From Deltaproteobacteria bacterium (GTDB lineage Bacteria > Myxococcota > Kuafuiibacteriia > Kuafuiibacteriales > Kuafuiibacteriaceae), in the NCBI GenBank assembly GCA_016703535.1, contig JADJBV010000001.1, positions 2,656,001 to 2,720,000 of the forward strand: 64,000 bases of DNA, read 5' to 3'. A model generated the notes under the pieces. That model worked only from the letters and a program-made list of their open reading frames with translations, was not told the DNA's origin and ran no database searches. The first letter of the stretch is position 1, and the number at the start of each line of letters is the position of its first letter. Shown here in pieces: positions 26,216 to 35,532 of the stretch. The position numbers were made by a program, and so were the translations under genes.

Positions 26216-29200
26216 TCAGCGAGACACCAGCGGTAACCACACCCGAGCGTAGGACTCGGGCGCGACCACCCCCAACTCGGCCAAGATCTGCTCGGCGCTC
26301 CGCCGGCCCGCCTGGTCCTTGTCCAGGATGGCCAGGCGCCGCACCACCAAGGCCGCCTGCAGCTGGAGGCCGGACTCTTTGAAGGCGCGCCGGGCCTCTT
26401 CGTACAAAGGCCGAGCCGGACGCCCCCGGTGTTCGGCCAGCTGGGCCCGGATCAAGGCCGCCAAACCCCGAGCGTGGGGAATGCCGACGCTGTCGATCCG
26501 ACGGGCCGCGGCGATGGCGTCCTTGAGCGGGTCTTCGCCGCCCCCATCGGCAGCCCACCCAAGGGCGGTTCGGGCTCGCAGGTCTTCGACCTCCAGGTTC
26601 ACCAACTGCATGCGGGTGAGGAGCGATCGCTCCAGGTCCTCGGCCTTGACGGCCAAACGCGCCGCCGCTCGCTTGCCGTGCCCCAGGTAAAGTTCGGCCT
26701 GGACCAAAGACGAGGTCGCCAGGAAGTCTTCCAGGAAGTAGCCCCGGACCGACCACCGCCGCATCGCCTCCTCGACCTGGAGGATCAGCTCGGCGGGTTG
26801 ATCGGCGGCCAACAAGTGGGCCCCGACGTGGGGCGACACCCGGATCAAGGTCGAGGCGTAGAGGCTGAGCCGGGCCCGGGGTTCGAGGAGAGTCTCACGG
26901 GCCAACCGCCCCAGCTGCTCCAGTTCTCCCAAGTACCCGAGGCAAGCCAGGTGCAAGTAGTGGGAGGTCTCGGCCTCCCACCGGGCGCCCACACACTCGA
27001 AGCGAGCGATCAAAGCGGCCCGCTCCAGCTCTTGTTTGGCGGCCGCGAACTGGCCCCGCATGTACCCAGAAAAGCCCGCCGCCAAGGCCACCAGGCTCCG
27101 GGAATGGGGCGTCTCCACCTTGCGGGCCGCCCAACGCAAAGAGCGCATGGCCAAGGGCCCCCTGGAAGAGCTGGGATCCAAGGTCTCGATCATCGCGACC
27201 TCGAAGGCCAAGGCCTTCACCGCCCGCTCCGGCTCCCCCGCCGACAAGGCGTACCCGAGCATCCGGGTCCCGAAGTAGGCGGCCCGGACCGCGTCGACCA
27301 TCCCCAGGCCGGTGACCAAAGACCAACAGACGTCGATCCGCTGCAACATCGCCGGGTCGATCTCGGCCGGATCTTTGGCGTCGAAGTGGAGGCCACGCAG
27401 CCACAAAGCCCCTCGGAAGATCGCCGTGGCCCGGACCGCCGACTGGGCGTCTTTGGGCAGGCGCAGGCCCACCTCGGCCAACACCCGTTCGAAGACCAAG
27501 AGGCCCTGCTCGACGTGGCCAGTGATCAAGTATTGTTCGGCGGCCCGGCGCCACAACTCGAGCCGCCGGATACCTTGGGCTCGTTCGGCGGCTTCGAGGA
27601 AGGCCTGGGCCGATTCGGGCCCGAGGCCGGCGTTGGCCAACACCTCGGCCTGCTCCTCCAACAGAACGCCCCGGGGGCCGGCCCCCAAAGAGAGGGCCAA
27701 GCCGTAGAGGTTGGCCGCCCGATCGAAGGCCAGACCCTCCGCGGCAGCCCGAGCCGCCACCATGGAGTGCTCCGCCGCCTCCTGTTTGGCGCCGGCCTGC
27801 TCCAAGTGGTGGATGGAGGCCTCCAGGGGGACCTCGGGGCGCGCCTGCAAGGCCCGAGCGATGCCGAGGTGGAGGCCCCGGGTGACCTCCGCGCTCAGGT
27901 GATTGAGCGCCGCCCGCCGCGCCCGATCGTGCAAGACCTCGATGGTCTCTCGTTCCCCGGCCGCACTTTTGCCGCGGTTGGGGCTCGACTGCATCCGGCC
28001 GTATTCGGTGCGGACCATCCGCCGGGCGGCCAACAAAGACGCCTGCACCCGATCGCTCGGCGGCAGGCCGGCCGCTTGGTTCGCGACCACCAGGGCCACT
28101 GGGCCGGGACACAAGGCCACCACCTCCAACAGCCGTTGGGCCTCGGCCGGGAGGGACTGGAACCGAACTTCAGCGGCCCGTTCGATTCGGGAGTGGCTCG
28201 GATCGGCGAAGGCGAAGTGGGTGCCTTGGGGGCCCGAGGCGAGATCGTACGAGGCCAATTCGTGCAAGAGGAGCGGCACGCCACCCGCCTCTTTGGCCAA
28301 CACCTTGGCGGTCTCGGGCAAGGCCCCCAGGTTTTCGGCGGGACCAAGCCCACGGGCGAGCAGCGCCACTGCAAGTTGAGTTGCATCCGGCATCGGCAGA
28401 GGGCCGAGCTCCAGGCGCAGGCTCTCCAGCCCTCGGCGAAAGACGCCGGAGCGGGCCAAGGCCTCTAGCAGAGGACCATCCCCCGAGGGCACCGTCGGGC
28501 CGGTGCGGTGCACCAACATCCACAACACCGGCGGAGGGTCCGAACCCACCAACAAGGCCGAGATCAACTCACCGCTGTCGGCGTCCCCGTGTTGTACATC
28601 GTCGATCACGAAGACCAAAGGTTGGCGCAAACACAGGCGCCGGATCAGCTCCCTCAGACCCGCGAAGGCCAGCCGCCGCAGCTCGGCCGGCTGGAGGGGC
28701 AGCGGCATCTGGGAGGCGCCGGTCAAGGCCTCGACCCGGCCCAACACCGGGAACAAGCGCACCAACAACTTGGCCTCGGGCGGCGCCAGGGCCCGGGCCT
28801 CGGCCATGGAGAGCCGCCGCAGGTACCGAGCCAAGGCGTCGAAGAAGCCGTCCACCGCCTTGAAGGGAACCAACTCCCGCTCGTAACAACGCCCAACCAA
28901 CACCGCCGCCTCTTGGTCGGTGGTCCGTTGATCCACGAACTTGCGCAGGAGCGCCGACTTGCCGATCCCGGCCGGTCCCACCAGCTCCACGACCACCACC
29001 TCACCGGACTTGCTCCGCTGGAAGGCGCGCTCCAGCACCGAAAGTTCCTCGGCGCGACCCACGAACACCGGGCCCCCCGAGGCGTCGGCGCCTTCGTAGC
29101 GGATCGGGCCGGTGGTGTAGCTGGCGGGCTCGACCCCCAAGGCCTCGGCGAAGGCGCGCCCCACCGGGCGTTCTTTGGGATCGCGGGAGAGGAGCCGGGC

Positions 29201-30124
29201 GCAAAGGTCGTCCAGCGCTTTGGGCACCTCTGGGACCAAGGCGCTGATCCGCGGGGCGTCCTTCTCCTGTTTGTCGAGCACCACCTGATACATGGCGCCG
29301 CCGAAGGGCAGCTGCCCGGTGTACGCCTCGTAGAGCATCACACCGACGCTGTAGAAGTCGCTGGCGGGGGTGAGGGCCTCGCCGGCGCTCTGCTCGGGGG
29401 ACATGTACGCGATGGTCCCGCAGACCACCCCCTGTTGGGTGCTGCGGATCAAGAAGGCGTCGTAGAGTTCGGTGGCCAAACCGAAGTCCAGCACCACCAC
29501 CCGCCCGGCTTCGGTGACCAAGACGTTGGAGGGCTTGATGTCGCGGTGGACCTTGCCGGCCTCGTGGATCGCGGTCAGGGCCTCACCCACTTGCGCCAAC
29601 GCCAACTTCAACCTCGCCGCGTCCAGGCGGATCCGACGCGGCGTCGATCGAGGCCGAGGCTCCAGGGGCGCAGGCGCCAGGCCTTCGAGCCGCACCCGGG
29701 TCAAGGAGTAGTCTCCCGTCGAACCGTCGGGCCCCGCTTCGGTCTCGATGGTTTCGGTCTCCTCCTCGGAGCCCATCGGTTGTTGAATCGGCACCGCCAC
29801 GGGCGGCGGGGCCGGGACCCTACGCAGCCAGGAGAGGAGCTCTTCGCCCTCGACCCGCTCCATGGTGAAGAACCACTGGCCTTCATGGGACACCAACTCG
29901 TGCAAGGCCACCAGGTTGGGGTGCTGCACGTCGGCCAGGGCCCGGAACTCCTGTTTGATGCGATAGACCGCTTCGGCGTCGAACTGGATCAGGGTCTTGA
30001 GGGCGACGACCTCGTTGCGGACCTGGTCGAGGGCCTCGTACACCACCCCCATGCCCCCCGCGCCGAGGCGACGCTGAACCCGATAGCGGTCCGTGCCCTG
30101 AAAGCCGCGGCTGACCCGCCCCAC
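26216..30124 (-). CDS. Ser/Thr protein kinase fused to AAA ATPase and TPR-like region (PknK-type)
   Basis: 1302 residues from GTG at 30124; a TTG two codons earlier is the longest option. Kinase domain: Gly loop LGAGGMGVV (about 20-28), Lys in ALKTL (about 43), HRDIKPSN (about 189-196), DFGLA, then SPEQSAG. A conserved join (GPVFVGRAEEL) leads into an AAA/STAND ATPase: Walker A GPAGIGKSALL (about 384-394) and FVIDDVQHGD (about 506) as Walker B. The last about 600 residues are helical, TPR-like and end without a DNA-binding domain. This kinase-ATPase-helical plan is common in Myxococcota signalling and suggests nucleotide-gated scaffolding. No membrane segment is evident. Confidence 0.9.
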   Translation of the reverse strand: MGRVSRGFQGTDRYRVQRRLGAGGMGVVYEALDQVRNEVVALKTLIQFDAEAVYRIKQEFRALADVQHPNLVALHELVSHEGQWFFTMERVEGEELLSWLRRVPAPPPVAVPIQQPMGSEEETETIETEAGPDGSTGDYSLTRVRLEGLAPAPLEPRPRSTPRRIRLDAARLKLALAQVGEALTAIHEAGKVHRDIKPSNVLVTEAGRVVVLDFGLATELYDAFLIRSTQQGVVCGTIAYMSPEQSAGEALTPASDFYSVGVMLYEAYTGQLPFGGAMYQVVLDKQEKDAPRISALVPEVPKALDDLCARLLSRDPKERPVGRAFAEALGVEPASYTTGPIRYEGADASGGPVFVGRAEELSVLERAFQRSKSGEVVVVELVGPAGIGKSALLRKFVDQRTTDQEAAVLVGRCYERELVPFKAVDGFFDALARYLRRLSMAEARALAPPEAKLLVRLFPVLGRVEALTGASQMPLPLQPAELRRLAFAGLRELIRRLCLRQPLVFVIDDVQHGDADSGELISALLVGSDPPPVLWMLVHRTGPTVPSGDGPLLEALARSGVFRRGLESLRLELGPLPMPDATQLAVALLARGLGPAENLGALPETAKVLAKEAGGVPLLLHELASYDLASGPQGTHFAFADPSHSRIERAAEVRFQSLPAEAQRLLEVVALCPGPVALVVANQAAGLPPSDRVQASLLAARRMVRTEYGRMQSSPNRGKSAAGERETIEVLHDRARRAALNHLSAEVTRGLHLGIARALQARPEVPLEASIHHLEQAGAKQEAAEHSMVAARAAAEGLAFDRAANLYGLALSLGAGPRGVLLEEQAEVLANAGLGPESAQAFLEAAERAQGIRRLELWRRAAEQYLITGHVEQGLLVFERVLAEVGLRLPKDAQSAVRATAIFRGALWLRGLHFDAKDPAEIDPAMLQRIDVCWSLVTGLGMVDAVRAAYFGTRMLGYALSAGEPERAVKALAFEVAMIETLDPSSSRGPLAMRSLRWAARKVETPHSRSLVALAAGFSGYMRGQFAAAKQELERAALIARFECVGARWEAETSHYLHLACLGYLGELEQLGRLARETLLEPRARLSLYASTLIRVSPHVGAHLLAADQPAELILQVEEAMRRWSVRGYFLEDFLATSSLVQAELYLGHGKRAAARLAVKAEDLERSLLTRMQLVNLEVEDLRARTALGWAADGGGEDPLKDAIAAARRIDSVGIPHARGLAALIRAQLAEHRGRPARPLYEEARRAFKESGLQLQAALVVRRLAILDKDQAGRRSAEQILAELGVVAPESYARVWLPLVSR
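28370..28385. repeat. degenerate copy of the dispersed palindrome (TGCAA-N6-TTGCA)
   Basis: TGCAAGTTGAGTTGCA has perfect 5-bp outer arms but one mismatch to GCAAG-N4-CTTGC (GTTGC instead of CTTGC). It lies inside the kinase-AAA gene. It could be a decayed copy or chance. Confidence 0.45.
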
Positions 30125-30178
30125 CCCCAAAGCCTAGCCCGTACCTCGGGTACGCCGCCACTTCGGCAAAAGCGGGGG

Positions 30179-30910
30179 CTAAACGTTACGGGTCAATCCC
30201 ATGGCCCGGGCCACGCCGTCTCGATAGGCCTGCCAAAGCGACAAGGCGTGTTGCATCGCGTCCACCACCTCTGAGTAGAGCGGACCTGAGCTCGGCACCT
30301 GGCCGAAGACCATCGCCCAGGCGTCCTGACGGTGCGATCCTTCGATCTGCCGGTGGGCCCGGATCAGGCGGAGGCGCTCCGGCGGGCAGCCGTAGTGCTT
30401 CACCATCGGGTGCTCCTTCACCACCTCCTCGATCGGCCGCTCCACGTGGGCGCCTGCAAGTTGGGCCCGCTCGTGGCGGCTGCCTTCGACGAAGATGGTC
30501 AAGATCGCGGCGCCGACCTGCCAGGGGCTGCGAACGCTGCGTTCCTCCAGAAAGCGCCGGTACAACTTGGCCTCCGGCTCCAAGCTTTCGGGGGTGGCCT
30601 CGAGGTCCGCCGCCGCAAAACCCAGGCCCTCCATCATCTCAAGGAACAGCTGGGGGTGCGGGACACCCATCGACAGCTTCCCGGTCTCTTCCTCGAAGAT
30701 GTTTTCGGCGAGGGCCTTGCGCACCGCCGTCGGTGGACCCTGCCCCAACACCCGGGCCAGCAGCACCGGGAAGTCGCGAACGTAGACCTGATATTCGTGC
30801 CGAAAGTGGGCCAAAAGCTGAGGTTTGCTCAGCCCCGGGCGGGTCAGGTGCGGCCAGGCCCAGTGGTCTTTTTGGTCCATCACCGAAAGGATCCGCTCCT
30901 CGAGGCTCAT
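30179..30910 (-). CDS. haem-oxygenase-fold iron-containing redox enzyme family protein (PqqC/TenA-like)
   Basis: 243 residues, almost entirely helical. Segments LLAHFRHEYQVYVRDFPVLL, AENIFEEETGKLSMGVPHPQ, EGSRHERAQLA and LIRAHRQIEGSHRQDAWAMV place Glu and His residues as in the haem-oxygenase-like di-iron (HDO) enzymes. These include fatty-acid decarboxylating and N-oxygenase members. The relevant carboxylates and His are present (EEE, E..H, H..EGSH). The substrate cannot be told. It is divergent from the 2-hydroxyacid dehydrogenase (55-bp gap). Confidence 0.75.
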   Translation of the reverse strand: MSLEERILSVMDQKDHWAWPHLTRPGLSKPQLLAHFRHEYQVYVRDFPVLLARVLGQGPPTAVRKALAENIFEEETGKLSMGVPHPQLFLEMMEGLGFAAADLEATPESLEPEAKLYRRFLEERSVRSPWQVGAAILTIFVEGSRHERAQLAGAHVERPIEEVVKEHPMVKHYGCPPERLRLIRAHRQIEGSHRQDAWAMVFGQVPSSGPLYSEVVDAMQHALSLWQAYRDGVARAMGLTRNV

Positions 30911-30965
30911 CGGCCTCGAGTCTACGGCCTTCCCCGGCGGCGGGCCAGTCGAGTACCTTCGATGG

Positions 30966-31868
30966 GTGCGGGTGGTCTACTGCGGGTCGGGGTGGTGGCC
31001 TTTGGTCGATCGGCTCCGGGCCCTCTTGCCCGACGGCGTGACCCTGGAAGTCTGGGCCCAAAAGGGTCCTATGGCGGCGGCGATCGCTGGAGCGCAAGTT
31101 GTCTTGCCGTCCAACGCGGGCTTGTCGGGGGTGCTGATCCAAGAGACGCCATCGCTGCGGCTGATCCAACAACCCGCCGCCGGCTACGACGGGATCGACC
31201 TGGCGATCGCCCAAGCCCTGGGCGTGCCGGTCTGCAACGCCCCCGGCACCAACGGGGCTTCGGTGGCGGAGGCCGCCCTCTTCCTGATCCTCTCCTTGGC
31301 TCGCCGCGCCAAGTGGGTGCCGACCGCCTTCGCCGAGGCCCAGATCGGCGCCCCGGTGGGAAGGGAGCTCCGAGGCCGGCGCCTCTTGATCATCGGCCGG
31401 GGCCAGTCGGGCTCGGCCCTGGCCCGGGCCGCAGACGGGCTGGGCTTGCGGGTCACGTCGCTGGGACGAGGCACCTCCCGGGTCGAGCTCCACGCCGCCC
31501 TCGCCCAGGCCGACCTGGTCAGCCTCCACTGCCCCCTCGACGAAGCGACCCGGGGCCTGCTCGATGATCAGGCCTTCGCCGCCCTCCCGAACGGCGCTTG
31601 GGTGATCAACTGCGCCCGGGGCCCGATCATCGATCGCGGTGCCTTGGAGCGGGCCTTGGCTTCAGGCCGGCTGGGCGGCGTCGGCCTGGACGTCTACTGG
31701 CAAGAACCTTGGGACCCGACGGATCCGCTGTATGCCCACCCGGAGGTGATCACCTTGCCCCACGTCGCCGGCTCGACCGAAGAGTCCCTCGATCGGATCG
31801 CTGCTTTGGTCGCTGAAAACCTGCGCCGGCTCCAAGCGGGCGCCCCACTGCTGCACCGAGTTGCTTGA
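30966..31868 (+). CDS. D-2-hydroxyacid dehydrogenase
   Basis: 300 residues from GTG at 30966. The NAD-binding motif GRGQSG (about 145-150) and the catalytic trio are visible: Arg in NCARGPIID, Glu in DVYWQEPW and His in LPHVAGST. The family reduces 2-keto acids or oxidises D-2-hydroxy acids (phosphoglycerate, glycerate, lactate types). It lacks the extra domain of SerA. The stop overlaps the ATG of the AGPS-like enzyme (ATGA), so both are co-translated. The flavin enzyme may use a related 2-hydroxy acid or feed ether lipid synthesis. A perfect dispersed palindrome lies at 31094-31107. Confidence 0.88.
   Translation: MRVVYCGSGWWPLVDRLRALLPDGVTLEVWAQKGPMAAAIAGAQVVLPSNAGLSGVLIQETPSLRLIQQPAAGYDGIDLAIAQALGVPVCNAPGTNGASVAEAALFLILSLARRAKWVPTAFAEAQIGAPVGRELRGRRLLIIGRGQSGSALARAADGLGLRVTSLGRGTSRVELHAALAQADLVSLHCPLDEATRGLLDDQAFAALPNGAWVINCARGPIIDRGALERALASGRLGGVGLDVYWQEPWDPTDPLYAHPEVITLPHVAGSTEESLDRIAALVAENLRRLQAGAPLLHRVA
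31094..31107. repeat. GCAAG-N4-CTTGC palindrome, copy 3 (spacer TTGT)
   Basis: GCAAGTTGTCTTGC inside the 2-hydroxyacid dehydrogenase gene, read as A-Q-V-V-L. On the opposite strand the spacer is ACAA, which fits the common NNAA form. Confidence 0.8.
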
Positions 31869-33439
31869 TGAACCAAGATACTTCCTTTTGGGGCTGGGGT
31901 TGGGCCCACCGTTTCCCCGACGATGAGGCCCGCCTTCAACTGGGGCAGTTGGTCCAAGCCCTCACCGGCTTTGCGCCCCGGGGACTACTTTCGCCGCCGA
32001 CCCTCGCGCAAGTCGAGTTGACAGCCCCCCGAGGGCCCCGGCCCCCCTTCGACTTCATCCAAGACGACGCCGAAGCCCGGACCCGACACACCTACGGCAA
32101 GTCGTACCCCGATCAGCTCCGGGGCTTCGCGGGGGACTACGCCGCCGCGCCGGATCGGGTAGCCCGCCCCAACAACGAGGCCGAGATCGAGCGGCTCCTG
32201 GAGTTTGCGAGTGCAAGTCAACTTGCAATCGTGCCCTTCGGCGGCGGGACCAGCGTCACCGGCGGCATCGAGTGTCGCGGGGAAGGCCACGCCGGTGTCA
32301 TCTCCTTGGACCTGGGCCACCTCGATCAGGTTTTGGCGTTGGATCCGATCGCCCGGCTGGCCCGGATCCAAGCGGGCGCCAAGGGCCCGGCCCTCGAGGC
32401 CCAGCTGGGGGCCCAGGGCTACACGCTCCGCCACTTCCCTCAGTCCTTCGAACATTCGACCCTCGGCGGGTGGGTCGCGACCCGGGCCGGCGGCCACTTC
32501 GCCACGGTCTACACCCACATCGATGACCTGGTGGCCTCCACTCGGATGATCACCCCCCAAGGGGCCTGGGCCACTCGCCCCTTGCCGGCCAGCGGCGCCG
32601 GTCCAGCCCCGGATCGCTTGGTGCTCGGCTCCGAAGGGACCTTGGGCGTGATCACCGAAGCCACGGTCCGGATCCGGCCCCGGCCCACCCAACGGGCCGG
32701 CGCCACTTTGCTCTTCGATCGCTTCGAGGCCGGGGTCGAGGCGGCCCGGGCCTTGGCTCAAAGTGGCCTCCACCCCAGCAACTGTCGACTGCTCGACCCA
32801 AGGGAGGCCCTGCTCTTTGGCGTCAACGCCGAAAACAAGGCGGTGTTGATCGTCGGCTTCGAGGCCGCCCAACACCCGGTCGAGGTGGATCTGGCCCGGG
32901 CCTTGGAGTTGCTCCGGGACTTCGGCGGTGAACTTCGGCCGGCCGCGGTCGATGACGGGGCGGGCCGCTGGAAACAGGCCTTCTTCGACGCCCCTTACCT
33001 CCAGAGCACGCTGATCAGTTTAGGCCTGTTGGCCGACACCTTCGAGACCTGCTGCACCTGGTCCACCTTCCCGACGTTGCACGCGGCGTTGATCAAGGGC
33101 GTAAGGGAGGCGCTGAAACGCACCACCGGCGGTGCCTTCATGAGCTGCCGCTTCACCCATGTGTACCCGGACGGGCCCGCGCCGTACTACACCTTCGTGG
33201 GGCCGGCGCCGGCCGGCGGTGAGTTGGCGGTGTGGCAAGAGGTCAAGCACACCGCGTGCGAGATCTTGGCCCAACACGGCGCCACGATCACCCATCACCA
33301 CGCGGTCGGCCGCACCCATCGGCCCTGGTATTGTAAAGAGGTGCCGGAGCTCTTCACCAGCGCTTTGTGGGAGGTCAAACGTCACCTGGATCCGGCCGGG
33401 ATCATGAACCCGGGCGTGTTGTGGGAGAAGGGCCCGTGA
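31868..33439 (+). CDS. FAD-linked oxidase, alkylglycerone-phosphate-synthase-like
   Basis: 523 residues. PFGGGTSVTGG (about 122-132) is the vanillyl-alcohol-oxidase/PCMH FAD motif. HFPQSFEHSTLGGWVATRAGG and VLGSEGTLGVITEATVRIRP match the AGPS/glycolate-oxidase-like core. The C-terminus has ITHHHAVGRTHRPWY and LDPAGIMNPGVLW; the HHH run corresponds to the AGPS active-site histidines. AGPS replaces the acyl group of acyl-DHAP by an alkyl chain, the first ether-lipid step, and myxobacteria are known to make ether lipids. A generic 2-hydroxy-acid oxidase is the alternative. It is coupled to the genes on both sides by 4-nt overlaps. Confidence 0.85.
   Translation: MNQDTSFWGWGWAHRFPDDEARLQLGQLVQALTGFAPRGLLSPPTLAQVELTAPRGPRPPFDFIQDDAEARTRHTYGKSYPDQLRGFAGDYAAAPDRVARPNNEAEIERLLEFASASQLAIVPFGGGTSVTGGIECRGEGHAGVISLDLGHLDQVLALDPIARLARIQAGAKGPALEAQLGAQGYTLRHFPQSFEHSTLGGWVATRAGGHFATVYTHIDDLVASTRMITPQGAWATRPLPASGAGPAPDRLVLGSEGTLGVITEATVRIRPRPTQRAGATLLFDRFEAGVEAARALAQSGLHPSNCRLLDPREALLFGVNAENKAVLIVGFEAAQHPVEVDLARALELLRDFGGELRPAAVDDGAGRWKQAFFDAPYLQSTLISLGLLADTFETCCTWSTFPTLHAALIKGVREALKRTTGGAFMSCRFTHVYPDGPAPYYTFVGPAPAGGELAVWQEVKHTACEILAQHGATITHHHAVGRTHRPWYCKEVPELFTSALWEVKRHLDPAGIMNPGVLWEKGP
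32212..32227. repeat. GCAAG-N4-CTTGC palindrome, copy 4 (spacer TCAA)
   Basis: TGCAAG TCAA CTTGCA, 6-bp arms, inside the AGPS-like gene, read in a different phase from the neighbouring copy as A-S-Q-L-A. Confidence 0.85.
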
Positions 33440-35466
33440 ACCTCCGGCGCCGCCTGGAGATCGCGGTGATCCTCGGCGGTGTGGTCGGGTGTCACTCGGC
33501 CCAACCCGCGAACTGGCCGGACTTCACCGGCGCTCAAGCCCTGCTGGAGATCGTCGAGGCCCCGGGGCAGTCGGGGCGGGTGGAGCTGCTCGTTCCTCCG
33601 AACGCCCGGGACCGGATCGCCGAGATACCGCTGGGCACTCGGATCACCTGGCTCGGCTACGACCAACCGGCCGAGGCGCTGGGCTTGACCGGGCTGCGTT
33701 ATGCTCCGGCCGAAGATCCGGGCCGCCGGCCCCCGCCCCCCGACGATCGCTGGGAGGGGGTGGCCCAGGGGAGCGGCTTGAACTTTGGCCGAGTCGCCGA
33801 AGCCGAAGCCGAGGCCCGAGTCCGGCTCGCCAGCCTGGATTTTTTGGCATGTGTGGCGGGGGGCGGCTGTGCGGCCCGAGACGACCAAGGCACCGTCTCC
33901 TGCAAGCCGTCTTGCGATCCGGGCGCACCCCAGGCCCCCCAGCCAGTCGGCGAAGGCCCATGCCGGGCCGGTTGGCAAAACCTCGGACCGATCGAAGCCG
34001 GCGCCTGTTTGCCGCCCGAGCGGCGCGCCTGTCCTTTGGGCGAGGCCCAGTTCTACGGACAAACGGCCTGTGAAGTGGTGGGCCGCACCTTCTCCGACTA
34101 CCCGACCGAACTCCCCGCGGGCCGGCGGGTGTATTACGTCCGGCCCACGGTTCCGGCCGGCGGCACCGGCACCGCCACCGCACCTTTTTCGTTGAGCCAG
34201 GCTCTTCGTCAGGCCCGAGGAGAGGTGGTGTTGGCCTTGGCGCCCGGACGTTATCCACTGGCAGGCCCCACCCCGCTGCCCGACCGAGTTTCACTCATCG
34301 GCGCGGGCCTCACCCAAACCACCATCATCGCCAACTCGGGGCCGATCGCCTTCAACGTCGACACCGCCAGCGTTTCGGTCCGCAACCTCTCCATCGAAGG
34401 TCCGACCGCGTTTTCGGCCCGGAGCTCGCGCCTGGTGCTCAACCGGGTGCGCCTGGGCGGGCCCCGCCAGGGAGGTGAACCGAGGCCGGCGGCGATCGAC
34501 CTGGTGGGTGGTCAGCTGATCGGACAACGTCTGGTGATGGCCGGCGGCGACTTCGGGGTCCGGGCCGTGGGCGGCGCTCAGGTCGAGCTCAAGGAGTCGG
34601 TCTTTGACGGCTCCGGTTCGGACAACACCGGGATCATCGTCGAGGGCGAAGGCACCCACCTCAGGGTCGAACGCTGCAGCTTCTTCGATCTGGTGGCGGG
34701 CGTGCTGGTGCGAGACCAGGCCAGCGCAAACTTGGATCAGCTGAGCTTTGACGGGATCCGCGACGGGTCGGTGGAGAGTGGGACGGGCGCAGACACCGAA
34801 GGCGCCGGCCTTTTTGTCTCTCGCACCCGCCCCAACCCCACCCGGCGGGCCTTCTACGCCTACGAAGGCGGGCGCCTGGCCTTGGAGGGCGTGGTGGTCG
34901 AGGGCGCCGAGGAGAAGAGCTGCGTCTACGCCAACGGCCGGGTCGAGGGGATGATCGCGACCTTGGAGTTGCGGCGAGCGCTGCTGCTCGACTGCGTCGA
35001 CGAGCCGGTGTTGCTCGATCGCGCCACCGCCCAGCTCGAGGACCTCTACTTGGAGAACAGCCAAGGCGGGATCTTCGCGATCAGGAGTCGAGTCGACGCC
35101 GAGCGGCTCCGCCTCCGCGGACAAACCGCAACCGGCATCTGCTTGAGCGAGTCTCCAGCAACATTGAGTTCCCTGGACCTGGACGGCAGTCGAGCCACGG
35201 TCCGCTTCCGACAGTGCGGTGGCGACTACTCCTTTCAAGGTGTGGGCCTGGAGATAACCATCGACTCGCCGACCACCGTCGTCCGCAGCCGCGTCCACTC
35301 GTGGTTGCGCGGTATCCTGGCGTACAACCGGGACGCCACCTTCACCGACGGCCAGATCGACAACAACGGAATCGGCATCCTCTGGCCCCCCGAGGTCGAT
35401 CCCTTTGCGCCCCTCTTGGGCACTCGGTTCGCCGGCAACGGGGCCGACCTGGAGCCCGTCCCGTAG
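33436..35466 (+). CDS. right-handed beta-helix lipoprotein
   Basis: 676 residues. GTG at 33436 overlaps the AGPS-like stop (GTGA) and yields a signal MNLRRRLEIAVILGGVVGC with lipobox VVGC. Residues 20-220 are Cys-containing and unrecognised. From about residue 230 the sequence reads YYVRPTVPAGGTGTATAPFS and PGRYPLAGPTPLPDRVSLIG, the opening of parallel beta-helix (pectate-lyase-like, DUF1565-type) domains. About 15 irregular rungs follow (VSVRNLSIEG, LELRRALLLD, FTDGQIDNNGIGI). No catalytic residues are identifiable; it is probably a surface structural or binding protein. A perfect dispersed palindrome is at 33902-33915. Confidence 0.82.
   Translation: MNLRRRLEIAVILGGVVGCHSAQPANWPDFTGAQALLEIVEAPGQSGRVELLVPPNARDRIAEIPLGTRITWLGYDQPAEALGLTGLRYAPAEDPGRRPPPPDDRWEGVAQGSGLNFGRVAEAEAEARVRLASLDFLACVAGGGCAARDDQGTVSCKPSCDPGAPQAPQPVGEGPCRAGWQNLGPIEAGACLPPERRACPLGEAQFYGQTACEVVGRTFSDYPTELPAGRRVYYVRPTVPAGGTGTATAPFSLSQALRQARGEVVLALAPGRYPLAGPTPLPDRVSLIGAGLTQTTIIANSGPIAFNVDTASVSVRNLSIEGPTAFSARSSRLVLNRVRLGGPRQGGEPRPAAIDLVGGQLIGQRLVMAGGDFGVRAVGGAQVELKESVFDGSGSDNTGIIVEGEGTHLRVERCSFFDLVAGVLVRDQASANLDQLSFDGIRDGSVESGTGADTEGAGLFVSRTRPNPTRRAFYAYEGGRLALEGVVVEGAEEKSCVYANGRVEGMIATLELRRALLLDCVDEPVLLDRATAQLEDLYLENSQGGIFAIRSRVDAERLRLRGQTATGICLSESPATLSSLDLDGSRATVRFRQCGGDYSFQGVGLEITIDSPTTVVRSRVHSWLRGILAYNRDATFTDGQIDNNGIGILWPPEVDPFAPLLGTRFAGNGADLEPVP
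33902..33915. repeat. GCAAG-N4-CTTGC palindrome, copy 5 (spacer CCGT)
   Basis: GCAAGCCGTCTTGC inside the beta-helix lipoprotein gene, read as C-K-P-S-C. It is the only exact copy whose spacer does not fit NNAA on either strand. Confidence 0.75.
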
Positions 35467-35532
35467 CGACGAACCGCATTGTGAGCGCGTGGCTTTCGAG
35501 CCTCCCGGGAGTCGTCGTAGGCTGGGTTCAAG

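Noticed and set aside
28508..30274. Plus-strand frame of 588 residues opposite the kinase-AAA gene
   Set aside because: Shadow frame; the kinase and Walker motifs on the minus strand settle the coding direction.
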